From Tubiluchus corallicola (lineage: Eukaryota; Priapulida; Priapulimorpha; Priapulimorphida; Tubiluchidae): 64,000 nt of DNA. Positions 11,156 to 33,558 of the stretch are shown piece after piece; position 1 is the stretch's first letter, and each line of letters starts with the position of its first letter. The stretch covers positions 346,501 through 410,500 of the forward strand of contig JAQGDQ010000177.1 in NCBI GenBank assembly GCA_030141605.1, read 5' to 3'. The notes below the pieces were generated by a model. The model saw only the letters and a list, made by a program, of their open reading frames with translations, made no database searches and had not been told where the DNA came from. The position numbers and the translations under genes are program-made.

Positions 11156-14100
11156 TGCTATTTTTGTTGCTGAAACTAGGAATTATTTTTCCCCTACGAT
11201 ATCTAACGGAAGTTTTATCCCTAACAGACTGTAGTTTGTTCCCCAAGTTTATTATACTTTCCCGCCAAAGGCAATGATGTCTTTCTTACGGAATTTCCAA
11301 ACGTACCTGCCATTAATATAAACAGACTAAACTGTCAGGGAAGCCTTGACTTTCCTGCAATCATTTACTTCTTATCTGCAAGCGTTCTCATTTACATACT
11401 GCAGGAAACAGAGTTTCAAGGAGATTTCCATTCGATTTCTGGAGCTGTTTTTTTCGTGAAACAAAAAGCACAGCCCATCAATCACTTGTGTATTTGTTAG
11501 CGACTTCCCTGGCTGATGGTGCACCGTGTTCTAGCTATTAGCTTAGTGAATGGCTTACTAGAATCAGGTCGATTTCACGATGAGTGGGTTTTGCTCGCGC
11601 GCTCATGTAAAAAGCCTTTGATCTTTTAATTATCGTGGCCTGGCAAATAACATTTAAATTTTTAATTAGCTGCTGTGTTAAACGCCTGCTTTCAAACCAA
11701 GCTAGATCTGTTGAATGTGGAGTAAAAATACAGGTTTGAAACTCTTTTTTGGGATAAAGAAAGGAGGAGCGTTCACATTTCACAAACAGATAGAAAAGGA
11801 CGCAATCAAGGTTCTTGATCGCAGTGCAGGAATTAATTCCCAAAATTAATATTTGAGATTAGCAGCGGTGCCTGGAACACAAAAAGCAGAGAAATAAAAG
11901 GATTATTGGTTTTATTATGCTGATAATTTAAATACTTGTCTTTAAGGACAACACTTATGTTTAATCATCAGTGCTTTATAGTTATCAGCTCTTGGAAATA
12001 ACGGGTCTAATGGTCAGCAACGAATGCGTACGCTTCTTGCCCCTGGATCTACAGTTCTTAAATACCGGTCAGAAGCAACCACATGACCCGCTTACACACT
12101 GCTGATTGGTTCATTGTTTCGCTAGAGCAGGCTGGTCACGTTTACAGAACTAAATAGGCGTTATACTGAATCACGCGTTCGAGATCAGGTCTGTTAGCTC
12201 CTGATTGGATGTTGGCGTATTGTTTTCGCATCCAGGCACCCTTCATGAATACTTCCATGTATGCACCCGGGTTTACCCTTTACATCATACGTAAAATCAC
12301 AGTTTCTATTTTGTAACTATTGGTTTTAATTTTGCACTAATTAGTTATTGGTGAAATTTGCCGATGCCATAGTATAATAAATTTAGCGTCTTTGAGAGTC
12401 AAAATGCAGCTATGTGAAAACACAGAACGCTTGGTGACCACCACGGAGACTAGGTGACAGAATGTCTAGCATTTGATCACAAGAATGCCCGATACCACTG
12501 TTATGGCAAAAGATAGCGAAAAATAATGTGTGATTAGCAAACAAAGTTAAACAGTGCTAAGCCTTGTTAGTAAATATGTGGACGACCACCGTCTCACATA
12601 TATTGGCTTTTGGGTGCAGGTATTTGTAGTTTACACACCTCTGTCGGTTTGTGAATGACTTTCTTGTTCCGGTACCGTCACAACTTTTAACATAACGAGT
12701 ACCTAGGCCATGCAGTTGTGTGCTAGATCCTAGGTCTGCATTATGAAGAAAGATTAGAAAACATTTGCTTCATTTGATATTGTCTAAGCATCTGTAGCAT
12801 ATACATGCATACATGCACATGACTGTAATTTGGAATCCCAGAAAGTAAACTGTAAAAATAGTTTTACTGATGCACCATTAATTTACTCAAGTTTAACTGA
12901 CATTAATTTACTCAAGTTTAACTGAAATTAATCATCGATTTTATCATTAATGTTCGTTTTCGTTAATGTCTGCTATTTTGTTTCTGTTGTTACAAGCAAG
13001 TTTATGTATGAGTATGTCACTTCGTGGCACTGCAGTAAACAAATTAAAAGTTTTTCATAAATTGTTACACCTGTTCTGTCATTTCAATCCAAACTAAGAG
13101 CACACCTGACGTTTAGCAGACGATGGTAACTTGAAAAAGTTTCACAGAGTTTGGTATGTCCAGGAGAATTTGCAAATTTGCAGGCAATTGCGTCCAACCA
13201 CCACACATGTATGGTTTATGTTAGAGTATAATTATGGCGTTTAACTGCTTATTCATTGGCAGTGTTTTCTGTTTAACAGTTTTAAACAGTTTGTTGGTTG
13301 AAACTTTTCAAAATTAAGACTTTGACCATAAATGTCAAGTTAGAAGCTCCCGGGTCAAGGTCAAAGTTTTAGGTTTTAACACAAGATAGAAGTATACAAA
13401 GAGGCGGGTGCTCTTACTAGCGTCTGAGTACCACTTGTTCACAGTAAGGTCTTTATAACCATTCAAGAATATAGAAATATGAAGAACAAGGTCTGAGGTC
13501 AAAGGTCAAAGTCAAAGGTTAAAGTTGGGAAATCACCATTAGCATCAATTCATTATCATTGTCATCACCACCACCATTGTCATCAGCATTAATATTATAT
13601 CATCATTATCATCATCATCATCATCAACATCGTCATTATCGTTTTCTGTCATCCGTTTGCTTCGCTCCATTTAACGTACTTTTTGTTGTTTATGTCATTA
13701 ATTTAGTCTTATCCATGTTGAGCTTAGCTCATAAGTTAATTTCTTCTGCTACGCTCATCGCAATGCAATGCATTGTTAATTTGTAACTGTATAATTTGTA
13801 TTTTTGAACTGTGCTAAATGGATGAATAAATAAATCTAGAATTTAAAAGCTGTGTATTCATACTTGACGAGCCTGCCTGTCACCTCATTTGCATTTTGTA
13901 CTTTGACTTGATCAAATCTATCAAGCAATTTTTAGGACCAGCTAAGGTTCTTATAAAAAATCGCAAACATAGCAAAGATTATCATAAACGTTTCTACAGC
14001 AAGTTTTGCTTGGCGTGGCGGAAAACACAATTTTGACGTCTCCCTGTTTTACTACACACTGTCAATTCCCGGGTCATTAGCACGAGAACATGATCATCAT

Positions 14101-14692
14101 TAATCAGACAATGCACAACTTCGCCGTGATAAATTATTTTCATTATCTTCCGTTCTCTCTGCTTGGCGCTAGAAGCCAAGTGGATTTTAACACTCCTTGT
14201 TAATTTGATCTGCTTGCATTAACTTGTGTCTTAGATGGCCAGTAATTTATCAAGTGCTCAATTGATTTCTGTCTGCCAGCGCCCGGATGCAGAACCCGGG
14301 TACTCAGAGTGTGTGGTCGTAGACAAGTCAACAAAGTTTAACACAAAGGACAAATAAGTGTCTTTCTACTCACACATTTGAAACAAATGCTGCCGCCAAT
14401 TGCAATGTGCAAATTTGCTTGTATTTCTGGGAATTTATTTGTTTAGTGAGGTGACCTGTTAGTACAGTGCTGGGCTTTAGTTATGGTCTCATCAGGTTTC
14501 TGTAACGTTGATGCAACTAGGTCATGATCAATTGTATCTCGCTTTACAAATGAAATTATATAACTTATTACTCCTAGTCCTGGAATGATGTGTGCTTTTG
14601 CCATAGACTACTACAGCACGACGACTGCATGAATGGAAGACTTGGCTGATCATCAGTTGATACATGGCTTTAATTTTCCAAAAATGGTTCAA
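11156..14692. other. Unannotated stretch
   Basis: No gene was recognised. There is a 25-bp exact tandem duplication at 12876-12925 and a CAT-type microsatellite at about 13556-13640. Open frames at 11538-11843, 13559-13786 and 13994-14179 lack recognisable domains. Confidence 0.4.
12876..12925. repeat. Exact tandem duplication, 25 bp x 2
   Basis: Two identical 25-bp units, each beginning CATTAATTTACTCAAG and ending TTTAACTGA, lie head to tail. A partial third copy begins AATTAATC. No coding context. Confidence 0.9.
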
Positions 14693-14815
14693 GCAGCAGC
14701 AGCAGTAGCAACAACAATAACAACAACAACAAAACAACGACGACGACGACGACAACAACAACAACAACAGACAAAAGAAACGACAACAACAACAACAACA
14801 ACAACAACAACACAA
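14693..14815. repeat. (CAG/CAA/CGA)n compound trinucleotide array
   Basis: Imperfect CAG, CAA, CGA and CAA blocks in series. The overlapping frames (Thr/Gln/Arg on plus, Cys/Leu/Ser on minus) follow the repeat and are not genes. Confidence 0.95.
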
Positions 14816-16256
<1,441 letters not shown>

Positions 16257-16296
16257 AGATTTCGTAGATTCACAGACCGATCTCAGCATAACTTGC

Positions 16297-16925
16297 TTGA
16301 AGGAAGACAGGATGATTTTTCATATACCACCCCATTTCCAAGTACGATAAAAACTATACGTTTTAACACAAATAATACTGTAAAAGTATTTCTGATAATA
16401 ATTAAATAATAGATTAATATCTTAATTAACGGCGGGCGATCCCAGCTATTGATGACATATAATAACTACTAATATAATTTTCATCAGCAAAAATATTTCA
16501 CGAGCGTGTTGCGCGCGTTTACGAAAACGAATATTGAAGTATTGTGCTACTGTAAGATATTCAGTGTGTTGTACTAAACTTAGGCAAGTTTTAAGATAAA
16601 AGTTCAAATTTCAAATTGACTGCTTTGCTCGCGCATGAGCTATCCAACGTGTGTAGTTCATCACAAACTAACACATCTGAGCTGAGAAGTACTGTACCTG
16701 TTTTTTGTACAATGCGTTTCCGAAATGCAGGCCCTAGTGCCCGTCGAATTAGGAATGGCGAAATGTATGTAACAGCGAAGAACTAGTGGAACAAACGTGA
16801 AATTGTATTTGTGTGGTAATAATTCTTTCACGTAAATCATTTTTTAAACAAACAGTGTTTCCCTTCAATATTTTAAAGAGTAGATTGTTTTGACCTACAG
16901 TTTTGGATTGGGTCCGGTTTTGCTC
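16297..16925 (+). mobile_element. TTAA-type non-autonomous element, family A copy 1
   Basis: It aligns along its length with 47050-47673. Shared blocks include GAAGACAGGATGATTTTT at the left end, CTTAATTAACGGCGGG in the middle and TGTTTTGACCTACAGTTT near the right end. The terminal TTAA is eroded here (TTGAAGG). There is no coding capacity. The annexin stop codon lies about 65 bp beyond its right end, so it may fall in or next to the annexin 3' UTR. Confidence 0.7.
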
Positions 16926-16988
16926 ATGAAGCATAGGCTGTGACCGCTCGACCGACCCCCCATTCAAATGCACCCGTCTGAACAGTCC

Positions 16989-24970
<7,982 letters not shown>

Positions 24971-25388
24971 TCTTATCACCTTCCAGTAGCGTTTGCCGTT
25001 TTCAAGAAGTTCAACTCACGAACACGAACTGCTGAAATCAAAATGCGGTACAGAAAGCTGCTACAAAACGTCTAAAAGCGACAGTAATATTTGATTGATT
25101 CGTGCAAATTTGTACATTTCAAATTTCAAGTTTTAGATGTCCAGTTTTCTGGCTGCTGTCTATAGTGCGTGTGTCATTTGATGTTACTTGTAAGCCCAGA
25201 AGTCACAACCGCGCAGTTGTAAGGCACGCGGTAATGCGTGTATTAAATGGTAACTAAGGACTCCCGTAGAACAGAAATGAACAATTGATAATGATAATAA
25301 TCTTTATTTAAAGTCGGCTTTGGGTCAACAATTAACAACCTACAACTACATAACAGAGACGACAACTAGTGACGAAACGGGCGGCCTT

Positions 25389-25861
25389 TTAAAGGTCCAT
25401 ACAATCACAACAGACATTGAAGTTTTTTAACGCATTATTATGATTATACAAATAATTCAATAATTATTATTAATCAAAAGAAACATATAAGTTGAGTAAC
25501 TTACCTTTTTCTGGCAAATCTAGAACGCGTACATTGCCGTAAAGATCGCCATGTTTCGCGCCTTTGGCGTGAGTGAACGAGAATGACGTACGTAGTATAG
25601 AAAGCGTCTCTGGTTACCGATGTTTGGTAATTGATCTTTGGTGACCTCGTGGCAGTACTCATTACGTCATTCGTCTCGTGCAACGAAAAATGGCGGTTCT
25701 TCAAATTTGACACGCTAACAAAGCAGCGGTTATTGGCTAAAAATCAAAAGAAACAAACTTTACAGTAGGTTATTAACAAAATGAATTGAATATTCGTAAT
25801 GAGACCAGGATTTTAAGTTGTAAAAAGTTTTTATTACAGTGAGTGTTTAGTTTGATTTTAA
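25389..25861 (-). mobile_element. TTAA-bordered element, family B copy 2 (upstream of annexin)
   Basis: 473 bp between TTAA at 25389-25392 and 25858-25861. It is collinear with 58572-59040 over its full length, including AATTCGTAATGAGA near the right end. On the minus strand ATGGCGATCTTTACGGCAAT leads to a stop after 10 codons and then to an AAAAAG|GTAAGTTA donor at 25505/25504. It lies 420 bp upstream of the annexin ATG on the same strand. Confidence 0.8.
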
Positions 25862-26755
25862 ATCTTATTATATCGGGTGGTCCAAAAAAGTAACCGAAGT
25901 TTAGATTACATTTAATATAACCCTACAGTGTTAAATTTCACAAAGTGGTATTACAGTACACTAACTCTTGTTTGGCTCTAAGCTTATGGCTCTAGTGATT
26001 TTTAAGTTATCCCTGAATGGGCTTTCATAATAGTCAGCCAATCAAAAATCGAAAAACAGCTACGTTGACGGATTAAAATGGCAGCAAAACAATAATTCAA
26101 ACTTATTCATTCACTCATAAGCTACATTCATACGAAATTTAACACCCAAAGAGAAGGGCTACCAAAATCACTAAATCTTCGTCCTCTGGTCCGATGGGGG
26201 TCTCTTTCCAAAGAGACGTACGTTGGTTAAGGAAAGTACTCAGCCTATCGGTCAACTAGCGAGATTTGCCTTACGTAAGTCTTTAGCTGCGTTTACGAAT
26301 TTTAAGCACCGTTTCCAATCAAAAAATGCGAAACTAATGTGCGTGTTTCTTACCACCGAGCAAAAGCAAGTCATTTAGCTGACAACCAGCCGTTTGATTG
26401 ACAAATTACCAGGTGGCTTGGCATTGGAAACGCTTTTATCTATCTTCAACCACTTTGTCTTCCTGATATTTGCAGGCCGCCAAAGCTTAAACTTTTATGA
26501 ATGGGAACCATTTTGAGCACTTGGCAAATATCAGCATATTAATTATCAAACCAGCCGTGTGTTTAAAGTGTAACAAAATTTTCATTAATTAACGGCTTTC
26601 AGATTCGATTACGCGACGGGAAAATATTGCGCTGTTGAACAAAGTGCGGGTTTATTTTCACTTCAAAGAACAAAATTTGTTTAACTGTTTCATTTGTGCG
26701 CATGTGCGAACGTACTTTGCATGAATATATGCAGTAGAGTGGAGAATACTTTATT
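25862..26755. other. Unannotated stretch
   Basis: Nothing recognised. A GTCTCTT/AAGAGAC hairpin at about 26200-26217 is too short to interpret. Confidence 0.4.
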
Positions 26756-26880
26756 TTAAAGGAAAGCGCACTCCTTCTGGGAAGTTAAGATAATTTCAAA
26801 ATTAGCAAAAAATGTTAGAAGAATTCAGTAATAAAAACGTAATAAGAGCCTCGTGTGATTAGTAAGATCACGATCATTAA
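26756..26880 (+). repeat. TTAA-bordered dispersed repeat, family E copy 1
   Basis: It starts TTAAAGGAAAGCGCACTCC and aligns with 54138-54255 through CTTCTGGGAA, AAAAATGTTAGAA and CGTGTGATTAGTAA. Only the left ~120 bp could be matched by eye and the right end is unknown. Confidence 0.5.
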
Positions 26881-27771
26881 AGTCGCGATCATTTCACAGT
26901 TTGGCATTCCCATTTTGAATACCCATTTTCCACCACTGATGTCATTCGTCGATTGAAGAAAAGCAGAACACTGTCAATTTGTGCCAAAAGCATAAGAAGT
27001 TTTTACAAAAAATTAGATAGCTGATTCTGTGACAGTTCTGCGTAAATACTAGGCAAGGTGCAGAAGTCTGAAATATTTTAAGCAGTGCACGCTTACGGAA
27101 AGCGACGATGTGCTTAGGAAAGGTCACGAAGTCACCAGTCACGTCATAATTTTCAAGTGATTGGCGGCAACCACCCCGCCTGAAAATCTCTGTACGGCGT
27201 TGGCATAAATTAACTTTACGTTCAATGGACAATTTTTTTGCACATTTCTTTGTTACATATTTCGAAGTTTAAGCGACAACAGTAAAAGAAACCTAACATG
27301 CTAAGCGACTTGTTCTTTCCTGTCAGTCGGATTATACAAACAACAAGCATAAGTCTTAAGACTGACTGATAAAAGATACGTAGGAACTACAAAACAAGAA
27401 GATACGTATGAAAATATTCGTCTCTATCAACAAAAAATCAGTAAGTTAATGTAACATTAAAATAGGACGTAAAATTACATGAACGTAAACTACACAAAGT
27501 TTTTATGTATTAGCATAAATATATGACACAACCATTTGCTAGAGAAACAACGACCAATAATGCAGAACGACTTATTACATTAGAGAACTGCTGAAACAAA
27601 AGTGATATTATCATGACTGCAATAGTTAGTGTACAAGCCTCACATGTCGTGCACAGCTTACAGACTTGAGTGGTCTGATCCGAACAGCGACTTAGAAGAG
27701 ATTGTCGAATTCAGGATTCCTCAACAGTTTTTACCATTGTTTCATAAGCTTGTGTTTTGAATACGATCAAT
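26881..27771. other. Unannotated stretch
   Basis: Nothing recognised. It may include the diverged right part of the family E element. The 96-residue minus-strand frame at 26942-27232 has no recognisable domain. Confidence 0.35.
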
Positions 27772-27939
27772 GACTTGTTCTTGGGTCATCTTCGTCTCCA
27801 TTCTGTCCCTCAGGATGGCTCCAGTGTATTGAAACTGAACTGCCTGGAAATTCGTCCGACCATAATCCCGTTGAACACGTTGGAACTATCCCTATCCTGA
27901 AAGACGGAGTGGAGACGAAGATGACCCAAGAACAAGTCT
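27772..27939. mobile_element. Tc1/mariner-like transposase tail in inverted duplication
   Basis: A perfect 29-bp inverted repeat (27772-27800 with 27911-27939) extends imperfectly to about 48 bp per arm around a ~72-bp spacer. On plus, 27837-27887 reads ELPGNSSDHNPVEHVGT, close to the WPGNSPDLNPIE block of Tc1-like transposases that carries the last catalytic acid. It then continues ILKDGVETKMTQEQV. On minus, the left arm reads GAILRDRMETKMTQEQVIDR, the same piece. These are two partial transposase ends facing each other, with Trp lost from the motif. No termini were seen. Confidence 0.6.
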
Positions 27940-28159
27940 GATATATAAGAACAAGATGATATAACAGCATGCGATTGATTTTATTTACAACTCGAGCCTG
28001 TAAGACATCTGCAAATAATGTTGGAGGATCTTGAGCTTGACACTGATCCCCTCGAGTCGTTGCCCCAATCTTGCCCAATTATACTCCTCAAGTCTGTAAG
28101 ACGCACGAAGCATCTACACTAAACAATGTAGTTTTACCCCGGGTAGAGCGTATCTAAAT

Positions 28160-28640
28160 GAACATCTATTATCTGTTAGTGATCAAGGAAAGCATATTGG
28201 ACACATTATATGCTTTAATTTAAATGATAATGTTGATATTGAGAACCAGATAAAAAAATTTTATACACACGTCAATTCTTTAATTAGAAAATTTTCAAAC
28301 TGCTTTTTTGATGTTAAAAATATGCTTTTTATGAGCTATTGTTCTAATTTTTACTGTAGTAGTGTATGGAATAAATACAGTGCTGGTACTTTAAACTCTA
28401 TCCGGGTAGATGATAATAATGGAATACGGAAATCTTTCAGTTAAGATATGGATGTAGCCCATCTGGCACGTGTATGAATCTCCGACTACCACGGTTTGTT
28501 CGTTTGCGTAGAAAATCAGAATGTAGTCTTAGCAATAGACTGTTGTTCTCAAATAACACGTATGAGGTTAATATTGCAAATTCTGGTGTTCTATACAAAT
28601 AGAATACTTTCAAATTGTGGAACAAACTTTTATCTCCAAA
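28160..28640 (+). pseudogene. LINE polyprotein relic downstream of the RT
   Basis: From about 28183 one frame reads GKHIGHIICFNLNDNVDIEN, then IKKFYTHVNSLIRKFSNCFF, then DVKNMLFMSYCSNFYCSSVW. The series K-LGH----DD-DI---, FY--VN-L-RKFS-C, DVK--LF-SYC---Y is the post-RT region of several LINE clades (family knowledge). Further frames to 28640 (NIANSGVLYK, FKLWNKLL) look like the more distal C-terminus. It is broken by stops and followed by the TAA array. Confidence 0.65.
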
Positions 28641-28742
28641 TTTTCAATTTATTTAAGTTTTTTAGGGCCATTATAGTGATCTGCAATCATTTTTATAATG
28701 ACAGTTTTATCTTAGTTTTATCTGTAACAAAAAGCGTATTGC

Positions 28743-28955
<213 letters not shown>

Positions 28956-29237
28956 CTATTGCTATAGCAATACTATGATGTAATAAATTGTTTTGTACTG
29001 TTAGTCTGTTAGTCATTGTTTTTGTACTCCCAGCAGAAATGGCTACTATCACTCGACATATTCTCGGTGTCATGGTTGCATTTCGTAATGTACTGTACCT
29101 GGGACCTTTACAACTGAGTAATTGAGCAAAGAATGAGATGTAACTTCCTATGATCAGTTCTAGTGGAGATAATTATGAACACATAACGTATTCGAAATAT
29201 TACAGAAAAACACATGTACTAGAGTCTCAATCTTTCT

Positions 29238-29711
29238 TTAAAGGGGAAGAAAAGGTTATTTTAAAGTATTTTCAAAAAAAAACTTCCAAAAAGTTATGTT
29301 ACTTTGCTTTACGCTTATCTGATTGAAGATTTAAGTAATTACCATATAAAAAAATTATTAATTTAAAATATTAGCGCCACCTGGTAAGGCGTCACTGCAG
29401 CGCCATTCCAGTGTGCATCACAATAATGCATTATTGATGTTACTGACTATACAAAGTAATTTAAACTTTTGCTTTGTTAATAAAGAATGTGCTGCGAATT
29501 CTCTGACGATTTTTTCAAACTTTCACAATGTTATCAAAACTTGTTTCACACAACCTACCCTCAAATGGCTGCGCGAGCTTAAATGTACAAGTTTCATACA
29601 TCCGTTACTGCTAACGCCAGCTCTGTGCGCAAAAAGACAGCAGTAAGTGATGTAAAACTTCAAGATATTTTTTTAAGTTTTATTTATGAAGAGTGTTTTC
29701 TTGTGCTTTAA
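29238..29711 (+). mobile_element. Family C element copy 3, internally shortened
   Basis: TTAAAGGGGAAGAAAAGG at the left and TTCTTGTGCTTTAA at the right match the termini of 9851-10534 and 18101-18779. It is only 474 bp, so about 200 bp are missing. It shares the AATTTAAA...CAAACTTT-ACAATGTTA block. Confidence 0.7.
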
Positions 29712-32700
29712 CAATTCACATACTAGTGGAATCTTGCAGATTTTGTGAGAACGTATCTCTTGGCATTCTTGTAAACAATGTTAACCGAATCTGATTTGTT
29801 TAGTAATGCAAATGCGATAAAGTTTTAAATTATCAAAAATCTCTGTGACGATGGCGATGGTGGCGAAAAAGATTTTGGCGACTAAGGCGACGACAAAGAC
29901 GACGATAACGACGACGACGATGATGATGGTGATGACTTTGACGGAGATGCTTTATATATAGTTTTCATTGCTTTTCATTGAGAAGTTTTATCGCGTTTGA
30001 CGAGACGATTTTCACGCATGCGTAAACACGATTTAGACGTAATTTATTTCGCCTGCGAATTTTAGTGTCGCTAGTTTAAACAGAAATACGGCATAACCTA
30101 TAATGATGAAAATGTGCTCTCCCGCGAACTTGTTATGGTTGTTTACATTGCTTAGAGTTTTTTTTAATTAGTGGAGCAATTACTGGAGTAATTACGGTAA
30201 TAAAAGTAGAATCAGTGGCTTATTGTACCGTAGTAAATGCAAATTTTTGTCTCTCTTGTAAGAAGAAAATTCATCTAAACTGCAGAAAATTTCGAATGAT
30301 GTGAGAAATCCACAATCAGCTAAAGTTTGATACAAAACTTGAAAGACAGGTGAAAAGTTCGAGTCAGTCTGTAGTTGAACCAGAGGCCTACTGCTTATAT
30401 TACAGACGATCGCATAAGCAAAAGAGGTTCCTGGTTCAAATACAGGCTGAATTCAAATTTATCACCTCTCTTGTCTTCCAGTTATTAAATTAATTGTCTT
30501 TGCAACATTATTAATAATAATTTTTAAATTAGGAGTGTAATAAGAAATTTCAAAATTTTGCAGTTTGGCTGTCTGTCTGTCTGTGTATCCGTAGTTACTT
30601 TTCAAAGCTGTAAACCAATATCCACGTTTCGAAAGTAATGAAAAGGAAAATTTATAAATTTTCACTGAAATGTTCACTAATGCAGATGTTAAGGCAAATT
30701 TATGAAAAAAAATCTATGTTTCTGCTGTGTTGGACGAGTCAAATACTCATTTATCTCAATCCAAAACGCTTTCTTTCAAAGCAATACGAGTCTGGAGCAT
30801 TAGGCAGCATCATAAGGCTTGTTCACATGAGTGACTCGCTTTTGTCGCGAATCATTTCTGCCAGTTTAAGTTTAACGCTTGACACATAATCGCTTGAGTC
30901 TCTATAGCGTGATTTATCTGGACCACTCTCTTCACAATAGAAATGTCTATTCAGGCAAAAAACTATTGAACCAATAATACACTTATTACAGACGTTCAGG
31001 TTCTGCATGAAATCGAAGTCATTTCTCACGTGACCCTGATAAATTCGCACTTTTTATAACAATAAAAAATGTCGTCACGATTATTATAAAGTTTTAGGGT
31101 AACAATAAGAACCAAAAAACTACTTTTTAGAATCACTACGCTGGAAATGACGTATAAAAACCGACGACAATTAACGTTTTAAGTTTATTATTATTATCGT
31201 TATCGTCATAGTTGTAGTTATCATTATCATTATTATTATAAGAGGAAGAACAAGAAGAAGAAGAAGAAGAACTGTCCCCATATCCCTAGTGGCGCAGAGA
31301 GATCGCTGGTCATCCAACTAATTACGAAGTCTCGCCACAAAAGGAGGACGGATAGCCATAGTTCACATTACGCGGCCATGTCTTTCCTACAGAATATGAC
31401 CAGGCGTTCAATTAAGGCTGAGCCCATAACTTATATTATTACTATATGTCCGTAAGTAATAGAAAACAGCTAGAAAAATCATGACATATTTGGGATTTGA
31501 ACCCAGAACCCTTGCTTCCTTAACGCCATACTAAAAATTTTAGACATACAGGAGTGGATTCTTTTTGCCTTTACGCTTTGAAAATGATGAAAAATTAGTT
31601 CATAATAAAATTCCAATTCGAGTCATCCACGACTCACCCAAATGCCAAATTTTTCCTCTAAGCGTCTATCCTTTTGCATTTTCCTTCCAAAAACGTGAAA
31701 CCATTTTTCAACCAGCAATGCAACATTGAATTGCCGTCTGCCTTGATCACGTGACTCGAACTATCGTCTTGGCTGAAGCCACGCACTGTGGCTGCTGATG
31801 CTGCTATTCAGTTGCGAGCATACTCGCTCTTACGTGAAACGATTTTTTTCAACTTCGGTACATAATGTTCTCATTTTCAACTTATGTAGAGCACATAATG
31901 TTGTTTGCTGTGGGAATTTGCGCCGGTGAAACATGCAATTGACAACAGAGATGAGCTAACAGGAGCTGAGAGGAGGAGAAAAGGGGAAGAAGCGAGTTCT
32001 AGGCACCGCAAAGTGAGCGCTTGCTGAGTGACTTTTGCATATCCGGTTCTCACTAAAATTTGACAAAATCGTTGTACTACAGAGAATTGAGTTCTTCTTC
32101 GAAAAAAAACTTCATGAAAATTCCAGTCATAACATGTTTTGCACTGATGAAAAGTACAAGAGCGATTTGATTTTCTAAAAAGCTGCAATTTTAAGTTGCC
32201 CGTGCTTTGCAAACGGGAGCGGTTTTAAAACGGTAAGTGGTCCTCATTTTTTAAAAACCACGTGCCCAAACCGCAACTTTTTTGTTTTCTTTTTTTGAAA
32301 GTTTTTAAAAATAAGTTTTAATAATTCTCAAATAAAAAGAGTTATTGTAACCTTATTGTTCAAGTGTTTCATAAAATAGCTTTAAATTTCTGTCGTTAGT
32401 AAACTTTTTGAGAGTGATAATAAATTACTGTGCGTACTTTTGAATGAATGAGTGAATAAATGAATGAGTGAGTGAGAGAATGAATGAATGAATAAATGAA
32501 TGAATGATTGCTATTGGTATCACTGCCATTATTAAATATCATTCCCTCTTAACGTAACGGCTACACTAAACATCACATCTTTTTATTGTAACTGCAACTC
32601 TTTAGACGTAAATTTGAGTTTTTATTATTTCATGTTCACTAATTGACTCACACATTCATTCGCACGTCATTCGTTCGTTAGTTTATTAGCTAGTATTTCA

Positions 32701-33059
32701 TTATATCGTTATAATTATTCCTTATAGACGGCAAACTTCTAAAAAAAATTTAACATCGGATAACGCCTATAGCGCTAAAGCAGCGGGAATTGCAAATTAG
32801 CTTGTGTTTATTTTCACTTTAGTCATTTAATAACGAACTGCGCGTTTTGTCTGTTTTTCCAGCGCGTTAGTAAAACATTGAAATAATAATTATTGCGAAT
32901 TTATCAATGTGTATAGACACGAACAGTTAAATAATTAAGCATGTAAAATGTAAGAGTTCTCCTGAGACTTGTCATCTTTAACACGAAAAACATAATCTCG
33001 ATGATTATACTTTGAATTATAAATTTATATCACAGTGAATTATAGGTACAATCATACTT
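29712..33059. other. Unannotated stretch with short microsatellites
   Basis: GAC/GAT triplets occur at about 29880-29935, an ATT then GAAGAA run at about 31185-31275, and GAAT tetranucleotides at 32440-32508. GGTTCAAAT-type box B matches lie at about 30430 (+) and 31500 (-), without a convincing tRNA fold. No gene was recognised. Confidence 0.4.
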
Positions 33060-33496
33060 ACAAATTGTTATTACATTATAAAATAAAATATACGAGCCAC
33101 TGTGAGGAGGAGGAAGGAACATCATGCTTTCGAGTTCTCCTCCAGATAAGTGCAACAAATGACAATTAACATTACATAGTATTTCTTGTGAGATATAACG
33201 TACACTTGAACAAAGTAAGTTTTGTTAGTAACTTAAGATCAGGATGAGTCAAATTGCGGGGTGAGTTAGTTATATCGTTGTAGTATGCAATTCGTTGATG
33301 CTTTTTTAAATTGGTAAGGACCGAGAGTTTTCATTTCACGCGGAATTGATGACCATATTTTAATAACATTATATTTTAATGACTGTTTCATTGTATTTGC
33401 TTTTGGGAGAAGGAGTTCATAAATTTCGACTGAATATCTTGTGTAATGATCATGTTGATTTGAAACTGGACTAAAATATTGCTGAAAAGCGGCCAT
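33060..33496 (-). pseudogene. LINE C-terminal relic, minus strand
   Basis: The 76-codon minus frame reads HDHYTRYS...LLLPKANTMKQSLKYN, then VIKIWSSIPREMKTLGPYQF and a final KK. The pattern YNTR------LP--RT--GK-S---F-G-KIWNSIP--I with a closing F-KKL is the usual C-terminus of CR1/Jockey-group LINEs. About 200 bp of probable 3' UTR follow on the minus strand. It is 5'-truncated. Confidence 0.65.
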
Positions 33497-33558
33497 AGTC
33501 TAGAAAAGTCTAGACTATAGAAAAGTCTACGCGATAGAATAGTGTATATAATTATTTG

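Noticed and set aside
26195-26220. Histone-type 3' stem-loop candidate (GTCTCTTTCCAAAGAGAC)
   Set aside because: It does not fit the histone consensus and no histone frame is nearby.
30400-30450. tRNA-like box B (GGTTCAAAT) on plus
   Set aside because: The T stem has a mismatch and no D arm or acceptor stem could be paired by eye. It could be an old tRNA-derived SINE but is not supported.
31480-31545. tRNA-like 3' half on minus (GGGTTCTGGGTTCAAATCCC)
   Set aside because: Box B is good, but no matching box A or acceptor stem was found at the right distance.
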